Shown here in pieces: positions 1 through 16,302 of a stretch of 64,000 bases of DNA. Location: positions 25,482,001 through 25,546,000 of the forward strand of contig OX485803.1 of assembly GCA_950295325.1 (NCBI GenBank). Reading direction: 5' to 3'. Source of the DNA: Polytrichum commune (Eukaryota > Streptophyta > Polytrichopsida > Polytrichales > Polytrichaceae). The translations under genes and the position numbers were made by a program. Position 1 is the stretch's first letter. Every line of letters starts with the position of its first letter. The notes under the pieces are model-generated. The model made no database searches and was not told the DNA's origin. It saw nothing but the letters and a program-made list of their open reading frames with translations.

Positions 1-902
1 GCCCAAGGGGCTTGCTCTAGATCTCCACATAATGTCATCATTTCATAACAATATACGACAGTCACTATAGGTTGGGTGGGGTTGAGAAGAAGTCATATAA
101 TATTCCAAATTATATCATGTTTATTCTCTCTTACCGACATATTCAACATGATAAACTCTGGTGAAGCACTCTCACTAATATTATTATAATGAAACGGCTG
201 ATAACATATGAGAAATGTTATGTTATGCCCCCAACGCATCATGGATATTCATCTATTTTTAAACAATAGATTGGTGATGCTTAACATTACTCAATGTGGT
301 AGACATGCTCCCAATGACATTAAATATTGCAGGGATCATCCTTGACAAGCAACATTTTGCATGTTGAGTCTCAAAATAAAGTGCTCACGCATACCATCTA
401 TGATGTTTAATGAAGGGCCCAAGAATGATTGTTGGTTGCTTATTATAATGCTACAATGTTTGGAGAGGTTGTATTGGGATGAGAAAAGGGAGTGAATAAT
501 GCTCTCTTGACAATGTTATGAAAATCGTACGAGAGTAACTCACATTGGAATAATACCAAACGTATTCTCAAAACTTGGATGTTTTTGGTCACCTCAATTT
601 GATGGGCTGATTTGTAAACAAACCTTCACTATATCTAAGTTTCATGAATTCTTAGTGCTTACTTGAATGTTTGATATTGAAACTTGATGAAAATTTGAAA
701 TAAAAATTTTACCTCTTTTTGAAGTGAAACTCAAAACATCAACAGATGAATAATGAATATCTAATCATAACAATATTTTTGATATTTTCATAATCAGCAA
801 TGCAAATACCAGCGAACGATCCTACCATACAATTCAACATGTTGTAATTACGAGTTGGGCTTTGGTTCAATTTTCCTTGAATATCAATTTATTCTAAAAC
901 GT
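1..902. other. AT-rich intergenic stretch, no gene seen
   Basis: No long reading frame, splice-compatible coding block or clear repeat boundary is visible. The base composition matches the other non-genic DNA of the window. Confidence 0.5.
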
Positions 903-1265
903 TTCGACCAGTGTTGGACCGGTGTTGCTCTTATTCAATACCACTTGGGTATCTATAATGAGGATCTCACATTTCTCATTTCAGTAGGGTATGGGTATTT
1001 GACAATATTCTTGTAATCAATACCATTCAAGTATGTATACCATGCAAAGACCGCCACACCTAGGAAAAGTGTAATGGTATCGATATGGTTTAGAATGGTA
1101 TTGACCCAAACAATAACTCAAATTTACAAAGATTCTCTCACCTTGACATACCCACCATTTACCAATAATTAATTGGTATTACAATTTTGATAACCTTGTG
1201 TAAGTTCTTTGATGCCATTATTGATGTTGATTATTGATACCATGCATTCACCAATCCAACATTGA
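903..1265 (-). mobile_element. MITE-like element, family B, diverged copy
   Basis: This stretch is similar in reverse orientation to 8934-9303. Shared features are the terminal motif near GACCAGTGTTGGACCGGT, the internal phrase about a path 'ATTGACCCAAACAATAACT' and the 'GGGTATGGGTAT' segment. The termini of both copies are inverted relatives of CCAGACCAACACTGGTCC. No coding capacity. Boundaries are approximate. Confidence 0.5.
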
Positions 1266-1350
1266 TTTAGACTTTTTAAGGTTAACTCGGTTCACTCACA
1301 TGGTGATGATTTAAGTTAGTTAATGAGCATCAACACGAGGCAAGGGAGAG

Positions 1351-1500
1351 CATAATAACATTATTTAGATCCATAATAATGTTATGTGGGACTGACATTA
1401 TTTTATAGAATATTCTCACACACATACTGAGTGTGGGAATATTCCACAAAATAATGTCAGTCCCACATAACACTATTATGGATCTAAATATGTTATGATG
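1351..1500. mobile_element. Foldback MITE, family A, copy 1
   Basis: Two arms of about 60-70 bp form an imperfect inverted repeat: the left arm contains TTATGTGGGACTGACATTAT and the right arm its reverse complement, with a short spacer near 1420-1430. A second copy lies at 49375-49520, so this is a mobile family rather than a chance palindrome. It is non-coding; the 67-residue frame crossing it is only the hairpin read through. Confidence 0.75.
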
Positions 1501-1509
1501 CACATTTTG

Positions 1510-2780
1510 CAACATTGTATAGATTTTATACATTCCCCCTCGATATCCTTACCCAGTTAGAGATGTAGAATCGAGACATGCACAACACGCGTTCACTTGA
1601 GATTTTCAAACTTAAGTGTGGTATATGGACCTTAAGCGGTAACCATTTTGGATCGGATGCCTTTATATGAGTGATCACCGGTGCATGGTAAGGACTTTAG
1701 TTAAGAACAAACACCAAAATGACACGTGTTATGGTGTGGTTGGACGGTGGGCTTTATTTCAATATATTGTATGTGTCAAGGAGGAAATGCATATTCGCTT
1801 ATATGTGACATTGATGACCAAAATACTACCTATGAAATTTGCATTCAATGGGCATTCAAGGTGTGTATTTGAACAAGAATCTTTAATACCATTAAGGTAT
1901 TCCATTGATTTAAGAAGTGCACTATTAGAATTTGTTAATTTAGGGTATGGTCACTTTTGACACATAATTAGCTTAAAATGGAATTATTTAGTTTAAGCAC
2001 ATGTTATTGTGCATGGTTAGGAGGTGTTGATTGGAGTCTTGGCATACACTTGGGGTCAACCATTGTAGATTCAATAGATATTGTAACTAGGAGAACCTGA
2101 GCAATTGCTTAAAAAACAATAATGACGTTTGACTTCTTACAACTTTGCATCTCAACTCCAATTTTGAAACTTCAAATGAGAATATTTGTGATTTGCAATT
2201 GCTAACCAGATTAGACAACTTCCAATCGAATCCAATGGCCAACGTTGTTCGTGGAGTTGGAATTGGCCATTGTCTGGCCACATACTACCTTAATGTTACT
2301 TAAGAATTGTTCTTTTGAGCAAGTTGACATTTCTCACTTGATTCTCTCCAACTCGTTTTGAAGTGGAGGTTGTAGAGCCCAATGAGCGACTTTTGTAGGA
2401 ATCTTGTGCAATTTGGAACATACACCAAAAAGACATGTGTCACGGATGAGGTTGGATTGTGTACTCAAAATATGTAAACCGTTGTAGGTTCAACGTATAA
2501 CATAAATGGGAATGCCGATGTGATCATTTAAATGAGCATGAGGTATGCATGTCCCTTAATCGAACACTACATAGTCTTCTCCAATCACCTATATTTGGGT
2601 GGTATATGGCAAGACTTGTAGTTCAGAACAAACACCAAAAATAAACATGTTACAATGAGATTGCATCGTGTGCTCGAAATCTTGACACCATTATAGGTCC
2701 AACAATCAACACAATGGGTGGGTTGGGGGAGGGGAGGGGTGGGATGGTTTCTAGATTTGAAGTCACAACTTGCAGGGCCT
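1510..2780. other. Intergenic, diverged MITE family C fragments
   Basis: Fragments resembling the reverse strand of family C (best copy 21045-21425) recur near 1690-1740, 2400-2560 and 2625-2720. Each carries wording close to 'ACAAACACCAAAAATAAACA' and 'ATTGNATNGTGTGCTC'. No gene is supported. Confidence 0.4.
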
Positions 2781-2788
2781 TGCCGTGC

Positions 2789-2790
<2 letters not shown>

Positions 2791-2829
<39 letters not shown>
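2791..2829. repeat. (GA)n microsatellite
   Basis: Uninterrupted AG/GA dinucleotide tract of about 38 bp. Confidence 0.95.
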
Positions 2830-2832
<3 letters not shown>

Positions 2833-3461
2833 ATCATAGTTGTGAGATCATATATATTCCTGGAATGGGTTTACTACGTATGGCTATAGGACAAATGCTA
2901 TTGTCTCCTTTCAGAGGCGGTACCCATTAGTTACCATAGGTGGGGGACGTTGTGGGCTCGTTCAAGGGGTATACGAGGTTTTGTATTGCAATGTTGTGTA
3001 TCTCAAGGGTGGTGATTTGTAAGTATGTTTCAAGTATATGATCAAGCCATGTTTAAAATGACAATCATCGTGATTCATTGCAATTGTGAACTTGATATGA
3101 GATGATTCCCAAACGCATCCAATGGCCAACATTGTGACATTGTAACTTATGTGTAGGGCGACATACCTCACCTCACCTCACCTGGTGCAATTTGGGAAAG
3201 AAGACAATCCTTAACTTAGTGTTGGGTTGAAGAGGCATAGCCATACACCTACCTCTTTGAGTTGGGCTCCCACCAACCTTACCAAGGTGAAGAGGATCTA
3301 GCAAAAATCCAATTCCCATATATTTGGGGTTAATTCATCTCAAATAGGCATCTCTATACTAATTTGAGGTCTTTGATGCTAATCCCAAGGTCAAATAATC
3401 TTTAAAAGAAAACTACATGCTATAATAGAATTGACAATGTATTCATCACGGGTGATGTTGG
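2830..3461. other. Intergenic, nothing identified
   Basis: AT-rich, with no coding evidence. A short CCTCA pentamer run (three units) lies near 3167-3182. Confidence 0.5.
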
Positions 3462-3695
3462 CAGGGCCAAACTCAGGGCTAGTTCACATGGGGTCCCAAG
3501 TCCCAAGTCCCAAGTCCCAAGTCCCAAGTCCCAAGTCCCAAGCCCCACTCATGCCAACACGTTCCAACATGGAGACAATGTGCCAACTTTTGAGCCTCAA
3601 GAGCCCGTTAGAATATGGGTTGCATCATATTTTGTCATATTGATTATTTTATGCAAAAAATCATGGGATTTGTGTTAAGAGTTGGGTCTAGCTTT
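3462..3695 (+). repeat. Dispersed repeat H with heptamer array, copy 1
   Basis: It contains about seven tandem copies of the heptamer TCCCAAG (about 3494-3541). It is followed by text that recurs almost word for word at 63828-64000: 'CAACATGGAG', 'CCAACTTTTGAGCCTCAAGA', 'TTTTATGCAAAAAAT' and 'TGTGTTAAGAG'. In this copy it leads directly into the satellite at 3702. Confidence 0.75.
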
Positions 3696-3701
3696 TTATG
3701 A

Positions 3702-4385
3702 GTGGTAAGTCCCACCTTCCATGCTCTCAACGATTGAGATTACACGGATGGAGCTTAAATGGAATGGGGGCTTGGGACTTGGGACCCTTGTGTGAAGTGG
3801 TAAGTCCCAACTTCCAAGCTCTCAACGGCTGAGATTGCATGGGTGGAGCTGAATTGGAACGGGGGCTTGGAACTTGAGACCCTCGTGTGGAGTGGTAAGT
3901 CCCAACTTCCAAGCTCTCAATGGCCGAGATTGCATGGATGGACCTGAAATGGAATGGGGACTTGGGACCCTTGCGTGGAATGGTAAGTCCTAACTTCCAA
4001 GCTCTCAACAACCGAAATTGCATGGTGCAGTGAACTAGGCTTAGGACTTGGGACCCTTGTGTGTAGTGGTAAGTCCCAACTTCCATGCTCTGAACGGCCG
4101 AGATTGCATGGTTGGACCTGAAATGGAATGGGGCCTTGGGACCCTTGCGTGGAATGGTAAGTCCTAACTTCCAAGCTCTCAACAACCGAAATTGCATGGT
4201 GCAGTGAACTAGGCTTAGGACTTGGGACCCTTGTGTGTAGTGGTAAGTCCCAACTTCCATGCTCTGAACGGCCGAGATTGCATGGATGGACCTGAAATGG
4301 AATGGGACCTTAGGACTTGAGACCCTTGTGTGGAGTGGTAAGTCCCAACTTCCAAGCTCTCAACGGCCGAGATTGCACGGATGGA
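3702..4385. repeat. Short satellite array, about eight units of 86-95 bp
   Basis: Units begin with GTGGTAAGTCCCAACTTCC, continue with AAGCTCTCAACGGCCGAGAT and end in CTTGGGACCCTTGTGTG. Unit starts lie near 3702, 3797, 3892, 3978, 4066, 4152, 4240 and 4336. A two-unit block of about 174 bp (roughly 3966-4138) is repeated nearly identically at 4140-4313, giving a higher-order repeat. Reverse-strand frames of up to 177 residues cross it but are made only of the translated repeat and are not genes. Confidence 0.9.
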
Positions 4386-6257
4386 GGTGAGGTTGGGCTG
4401 GGACTGAGGGCCCCGTGTGAAGCGGGCGTCGTGAAAGAGGGAGGTGGGGGGGTGTAAGGTAGTGGAGTGGAGGCCTGGCGGGCGGGGTGAGCGAAGCGGC
4501 GAGAGGTGCGGCGGCCCCATCGGAGGGAGGGAGGGAGCAGTGCACCTGACGAACGGAACGAGTTACCTATCATCGTCACTCTACCTGGGAGGATCAGCAG
4601 CATGCAGGCAGTGTGTCAGAGATTCACCCTCACTTTCGATCGAGAGGCAGCTGATGAGAGATCAAAGAGCGACACGCATGCACACCCGCATCGGATCGAA
4701 CCTCCCCCTTTCCCCTGCCCTTTTAACTTACCGGTCCCGGTGGCACCCCTGACTCACTCTCTGCGGCTGCATTGACGAAAGCTCCCGAATCCCTCCCGAC
4801 TGCTGACCTGCACGCGGTAGTGTGCGGAGGGGGATCATGCCACAAACTCCTCTCGTCTTCTGGGGGACCCACCTGCCAACTAAGTAGGTGCGGACTGGAC
4901 TCTCGCTCGCATGCCCGGAAGGAGGAGAAGGAGGAGGAGGAGGGAGCAGCAGTATTCGGCGCGGGAGCTGATTTGTTTTCTTGTGTTGGCAGTAGCGACC
5001 CGGTATGGGAGGTTGAACCGGGTTTCGTTCCACGCGTGTGCAATCAATACAATATTTGCAATACTTACAATACAGGCCGGGGGTGGGTGTGGTGTCTGTG
5101 ATTGCCTGTGGCCGTGGGAGAGGAAGGAGAAAGAGCCGGCCTTTGTGTGTGTAAGCTTATGTGTGTGAGCGAGAGATGTTTAGGCTGGGAGCGTTTATGG
5201 GCAGAGGGTGGTTCTTGGGTTAGGGCGTATCCTATGCGGTCGAATTCTCCAATTCCAAGGCTTCCTGCACTGTAATCCAGGTGGCTTCCTCTATTCCAAT
5301 CAGTTTGCGCCTTCGTCGCCGCGTGACCCTCGCTGTTGTTTTCGAATTCGCACAATACGGGTGCCAAAGAGTTCCCACACATCTAAGTTTACCATTCTTT
5401 TATCGTGTCCGAGCAGTTCTGCTGCCACTGAATTAAGCCGGGCAAGCCAAAGCCTTGGGGAAAGTTTCGGAATTTTTTGTGAATACAAGTTTCTGCCGAA
5501 CTTCCTTCCGGTGTATTGGATTTGGATCCCACCAACATCATCATTTTTCTTCCTCTTCTTCTTCTGAGAACCGCTGCGCTTCCATTTCAATCTCGGTGCC
5601 ATCAATCTTACTTCTTCTTAGTCTTCAGACATACACTCCTCTCCTCTCCTCTCCTCTCCTTTCTACTTAAGCTTTGCTCTCTCTTCTCTTCCCTTCTCGT
5701 ACCTTCTTCCCAAACATAGATCATTCTTCCCAAACGGTGGAATCACTTCAGGGGCTGAGAATGTAAGAAGGGGATCTTTTTGCGAAGCTTTTTTTTTTGG
5801 GGGCATTGGGGATGAAAGTGACCTAAGTTGTCTACTTTAGGGCACTCCGACGCAGCTTATGTGGGGCACCGGTGGTCGCTGCGGGTGACTGTTGTCTTTG
5901 TGGGGTGACGAAGAAGAAGAAGAAGAAGAAGAAGAAGAAGAAGAAGAAGAAGAAGAAGAGAAATAATCTGGAGCTGGCCAAAAAAATTGGGTACCCATGA
6001 TGCCGGGGTCACCCCTCGTCCGAAGGCGCACGGCAGGGACACCGACGCCGACCCGCCTCGGTGGCCGAACATGGAGTCTTGCAGGTGGGATTTTTTTGTT
6101 TCTCTCCTTCCTGATTTCTCACATTTTATAAGATCGTGAATCGGCTGCTTCGTCCTTCCATAGCACCAAATTTGTTGACATTGTTTTGGAAGTTCGAGTT
6201 GGAGAGGTAGTGTAGTGTTTTTGATGAATTTTGTGCGCTGAGGATGTTTGTGTAGGG
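4386..6257 (+). promoter_or_regulatory. GC-rich promoter and 5' leader region of the epimerase gene
   Basis: GC content rises sharply from about 4400, with many CpG steps, between AT-rich flanks. Pyrimidine-rich stretches follow (CTTCTTCTTCTTCTG near 5556 and CTCCT runs near 5637-5660), typical of plant leaders. A possible leader splice has a donor near 6083 (GCAG/GTGGGA) and an acceptor near 6254 (TGTGTAG), just before the start codon. This is inferred from position and composition; no single TATA box or start site can be fixed. The small frames on both strands here are probably not coding. Confidence 0.4.
5908..5959. repeat. (GAA)n microsatellite in the leader region
   Basis: About 17 GAA/AAG trinucleotides in an uninterrupted run, about 300 bp upstream of the epimerase start codon. 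Confidence 0.95.
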
Positions 6258-11936
<5,679 letters not shown>

Positions 11937-12673
11937 GTTCACAAATTGCAGAAGGCTTAGTAGAACCTACAATTTCCAAGCTTTGAAATTTTCTTGCTGT
12001 TTGACTGACTAGAGGGAGTTAGTATTTTCTTCTCCGAAAGAAAGAGAGGAGCCGTTTTGGTAGCTTGAGGGGCAGTGATTTGTAGTGGTGAGGGCATCAT
12101 GTGGGGTCTGTAGAGAGAAAAAAACAGGAAGGTCTCAAATTGAGGCACACAATCAAGTCGTTCACAAATGGAATGTTTGTGGTACTAGTGTCGTAGAATT
12201 AAAGTGGCCATGTTTAAGATATGAGGACGACGATGAGAAACACTCAAAAGCACGATTATGTAGCCGCTTGGGAAGGGCCAATTGGGATTTTAGAGCTTGA
12301 AGTTTGTTTGCCCATCCTTGGGCTATTCCGTGGTCCATATTCCCCTTTGGACAGAGATCCCCTGGGTGGAGAGCGACCTGACGTTAGTAGGAGAATCAAG
12401 AGATGCTAAAGTAGCGGAGTAAGTTCTGTAGGAAAATTGTGTACAGGTTCATTGTCACAGAAACATGGAACTTTTGCATATAAATATCATTCCAAACATG
12501 GTAGGAGAAAAAGCTTCTGCTTGCAATATCAAGTTTCTCTTTCCCATTCCTATTTTGCAGAGTTTGCCGAGTTTGACATTTGAGATTTTGTGCAGTTTGA
12601 CGGCCTCGTATTTTGATTTGATTGCCAAGTCCGCTTAATTTTCACATTATTCTGAGCCTCCTGGAACAGGAAT
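11937..12673 (+). other. 3' flank of the epimerase gene
   Basis: This is presumed 3' UTR followed by intergenic DNA. A possible AAATATCAT/ATAAATAT A-rich element near 12480 could serve polyadenylation. No further coding block is seen. Confidence 0.4.
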
Positions 12674-13044
12674 CAGGTAGACATGCCTAATTTGGCTACC
12701 AACCCTAATTGAACACCATTAAAGATGTGGTTTAGGTGTGGCTTCAAGAATGGATACTGTACCCAAAAGGCTTCATGTGTATAAAAGAGATTGGATTATG
12801 TGCTCAAAATATGATAACCATTTTAGGCTGAGTAGTCAACTTATCCGGGGGGGACCTGTATGACCACTTAATGAGCATGAGAATCTTGAATTTGATGATG
12901 AACAAGGTATTCATACGAGCTATGAAACTTATGAGGAAAGTGGCAACACCCTCAATTTACCATTTCGTACTAATTGTGTGTTTTCATATCCTAGGAGAAG
13001 TGCTCAAGTTGGGGGAAGTAACCATTTTAGACTCATCTTCCTTA
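12674..13044 (-). mobile_element. MITE family C, full copy
   Basis: It starts with AGGTAGACATGCCTAATTTG and ends with an inverted relative (AACCATTTTAGACTCATCTT). The interior contains 'AAAAGAGATTGGATTATGTG' and 'CATATCCTAGGAGAAGTG', both seen in the other copies on the opposite strand. The 75-residue frame in it is non-coding repeat. Confidence 0.75.
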
Positions 13045-15493
13045 TATCAGAGTGAACCAGAAATCTATGGAGGTTTGCAAAGATTGGAGTATGTTTAGAT
13101 TAGTGTAGGTATGAGTCAGCTTCCAGCTGCATTCTGATTTGTTTTGCAATCTAAAGTTGGTAAGTTGATTTGTCCTTCATAGTTGTCATGTTCCCCAGAG
13201 GTCAAAGTGAAGATTCTCTTATCTCTTCATGTGGTCTTATTTTACCTGCTAATGCTGGACCAACTTGTTTTTTTAATATCATCAAGACATTGTTCAAAAC
13301 TTCAATCTCCTTGTGACACATGTTGTTTTGTTGTCTTGTTCTTAATTACTGCCTTGCCATGTAGGAGTGAAGTATTTGTGTCCAATCAAGGATAATTGCC
13401 ACATGAGGTAGAGGATGCTGAAACCTTCTCTTTAACCTTCACATTCCACTTTCGGGCATTTCCAGCACCTGTGCTGAAAATTTCTGTTATGGAGGAAAAT
13501 ATAATCTGTCCTTTTGAAATCCAATTGTACAGACGTGAACTAGACTACCATATATTCTTTCTATGAAAATTCTAAGTCAATCAGATCACATTTGCTAGCT
13601 CTGATTGATATATAAATATGGCTTTCATCCAAGTAACTAGAGAAAAACTCAAATCTTTTTGTAACTATTTACGTCATGCCACAAATTTTAGAAGGTTGGC
13701 AACTTTTCCATAATATGTTATGTAGATGACAAATGAGTTACTCCCAAAAATTTGGGTTTTCTTGAACAACTTTAGATGAAGTCCATGCCCTCAAAGTTGG
13801 AGGGCCACATTAGGTTATTCTTGTGAGATTTCCCCATTTTCATGTAAAAAGCAAGATTTGCACTGCTTTTTCTTCCAAATCCATCTGGTTAAGTTGTGCA
13901 GAACCATCACCTTGTCCTAAGGGCCAAAAACCCCCACCCAAATTTGGCATCATATGTGAAAGATATTGGCTCCTAAATTTGGCTCTTACATATGGGCAGC
14001 TCATAGATCCACCTCCCAAAACTAGCAAATACCAACCCAAGAAAAAAAATCCTACATGCTTGGAGTATGAGGTTTTTGTATGTTATTTTGGCCCACATGG
14101 TAGTGGGCACCACCCTACATTGGCAGTATTAGGTGGTGACCCATTTCGGGTTGCATGAGCACCCCAAGGGTTAAGTGTTGCGTGTATCTATTGCAATCAA
14201 ATTTGTAAAGTTGATTTGTTAGCAAATGAAAGGAATTCCATATGCAAAAGCTATAACAATTCAGATTTTTATTGATAGATTACCCAACACCGTTAGGGGA
14301 ACCTGTTGTAGAGGTGGTGGGCATTCTCATAATTCTTATTTACCCACACACGATCATGGATAATTGGGGACGTGTTGAAAGATTTTTTTGCGAACATATG
14401 AGATTGGATGGGTTTGGTTGCTTCAATCACATAAGGAGAAATCAAAGGACCGAATGGGAAGTAAAGATAATATTTCACTCACCATTCTTGCCCATCATAT
14501 GTTGTCTAGGTTACATGACTTAGCCCATAAGGAGAGTCGATTACTATGATGTTTTTGTTTCACTAGATTGATGATTTGTCCAAAACATTGCATGAAAGAC
14601 CAATATGCTAAAAAAGTAGAATGTTTTGTTCTTATCTTTAGAATACAAAAACAAAACAAGTGACATGTAAGACAAAACACACAAAGTTTGGGTGGTGGTT
14701 GCTCATGTGACCAAAATCCATTGCCAAAATGAAATTTTCAGAAAATAGATTATGTTGATTAAATATCTTCCTAGAAATTGATGTGCATGAAATAAAAATA
14801 AAAATTTAACAGTGTCACAAACCATTTGTTTTAAGAAGAAGAAAATGTGCTTGAGAATGCGTCTCACATGCTAATTGCACCTATCGGTGTAGTCCGGTGA
14901 TTTAATGGAGGAGAATGAAGTTGAAGCATAGAGGGCGTCTCCACCAATGTACTAATACCACGTGGCAATTTTTTTTATAAGGAACCAATTTCTTTTTTCT
15001 TTTTCGGAATAGAGAGCCCTCTAGCACCTGGGCAGAACGTGCTTCCAAGACAGCTGACCAAATATCGTCCATGGGACCCCTACTTTCGTCAGCTGTCGTC
15101 AACGACTCTCGTCCATCAAGCTTTCCCACTATCGAGGCCAAGAGGCAGAGCCCAACCCTCACACGCGTCACTCGATCCCACACTGGCGTCTGTCCTACAG
15201 AGAGGCTTCCATTCCACGTAGGATTAAACGTCGCTTATTCGAATCTATCAACGCCACGTGCTGAAAACTCTGCTGCCTTCGGTGAGTCACCATTGTCGCC
15301 GGTTCCATGTCGTGCAGGTCCCCGACGCCAATTGCTTCCCCTGTTGCCTTGCCTGCGATCTTCGATTATGTATATGTAGTTCCATCACTTCCTAAATGGG
15401 AAAGAAATCCTCGGCAGGAGCTTCGATTTGAGCTTAACAACTTGTTTTTTGCTGATTTGTGGAGTTTCATTTGATAGTTCGGAGATCGCCGTG
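13045..15493. other. Intergenic DNA and USP promoter side
   Basis: From 13045 to about 14880 it is AT-rich without coding signal. From about 15000 GC content rises, with ACGTG-type motifs (CCACGTGG near 14958, CCACGTAG near 15214, CCACGTGC near 15252), as in plant G-box promoters. Transcription of the USP gene probably starts between about 15100 and 15490. Confidence 0.4.
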
Positions 15494-16219
15494 GTAAGTG
15501 GCCTCTAACCGGCATTGCTAAGTTTTGGTTTTTCCACCCTGCCATTTCAACATTGACTTCTGCAACATACCTCTGAACAATTATTAGCTGTATGCATAGA
15601 AGTAGGTTGTCATTTCTGTTAAGGTCTTAGTCCGAGAGCATCTGAGGTCATTGCGGAGCACTAGTTGAAGGGTTCTGCGTCGCTGAAGTTTAAGCTTCGT
15701 AGTGCACTTTTCTTTCTTTCTTTCTTTCAGCATTCCTAACTGACGCAGCTTCTTCTCTGAAAGAAATTTAGCTGTGAGGGCAGATGGATGTTGCTATTGG
15801 AGCCAGAGTGTTGAGTGCCATTTTTGTTTAAAGATCGAGCTCATAACTGTACATCTGATAGGCTTTTCTTATGGCTGGTTTAATGAACGGTTTTGAGATT
15901 ATCGATTTGTAAGCCGTAGTGAATTTAACCTCGTGTTCTCGAAATAATGCACTCTCGGCTTCATTACTCTACATCTAATAGCATTTTCTTAGGGCTTGTT
16001 TTTTGAAACATTTTGAAAACCGCGATTTTCAAGCCATAATACATTTAACGTCATGTTCGCGTACTCGTACACACTCGACCTCTTGGTTGCATTGCAACAT
16101 TGTCCAAAGCCAGTCCTGTTTGTAGATCCATCGTAAAACCTTGGCTAGAAGTTGCACACATTGCAAGATAAGGGCTATCACCCGGTGCCTGCACCTAACT
16201 CATGTCTTTTCTCCTGCAG
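15494..16219 (+). other. Probable 5'-leader intron of the USP gene
   Basis: A strong donor, GTG/GTAAGT, lies at 15494 and a pyrimidine-rich acceptor, TTTTCTCCTGCAG, ends at 16219. The start codon follows 83 bp later. The interior is T-rich, with a TTTC tetranucleotide run at about 15711-15729. Leader introns are common in plant stress genes. Splicing is inferred only. Confidence 0.55.
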
Positions 16220-16302
16220 ACCTGTGAATAAGGAACCCTAGGCCTTTCTCTTTTTAACAAAGGCTCGAGGAGCAGTTGTTTATTGACACCAGAGTTGCAG
16301 CA

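Noticed and set aside
3494-3541. Heptamer array as a telomere-type repeat or CRISPR
   Set aside because: TCCCAAG is not a plant telomere repeat (TTTAGGG), and there are no spacers between units.
3727-4603. Several overlapping minus-strand frames of up to 177 residues
   Set aside because: They are the 86-95-bp satellite read in different frames; the peptides repeat the same phrase and change frame between units.
4444-5605. Overlapping frames of 85-119 residues on both strands in the GC-rich block
   Set aside because: GC-rich DNA is depleted of stop codons. The peptides are low-complexity (Arg/Glu, Ser, Pro runs), overlap on opposite strands and show no splice continuity or domain.
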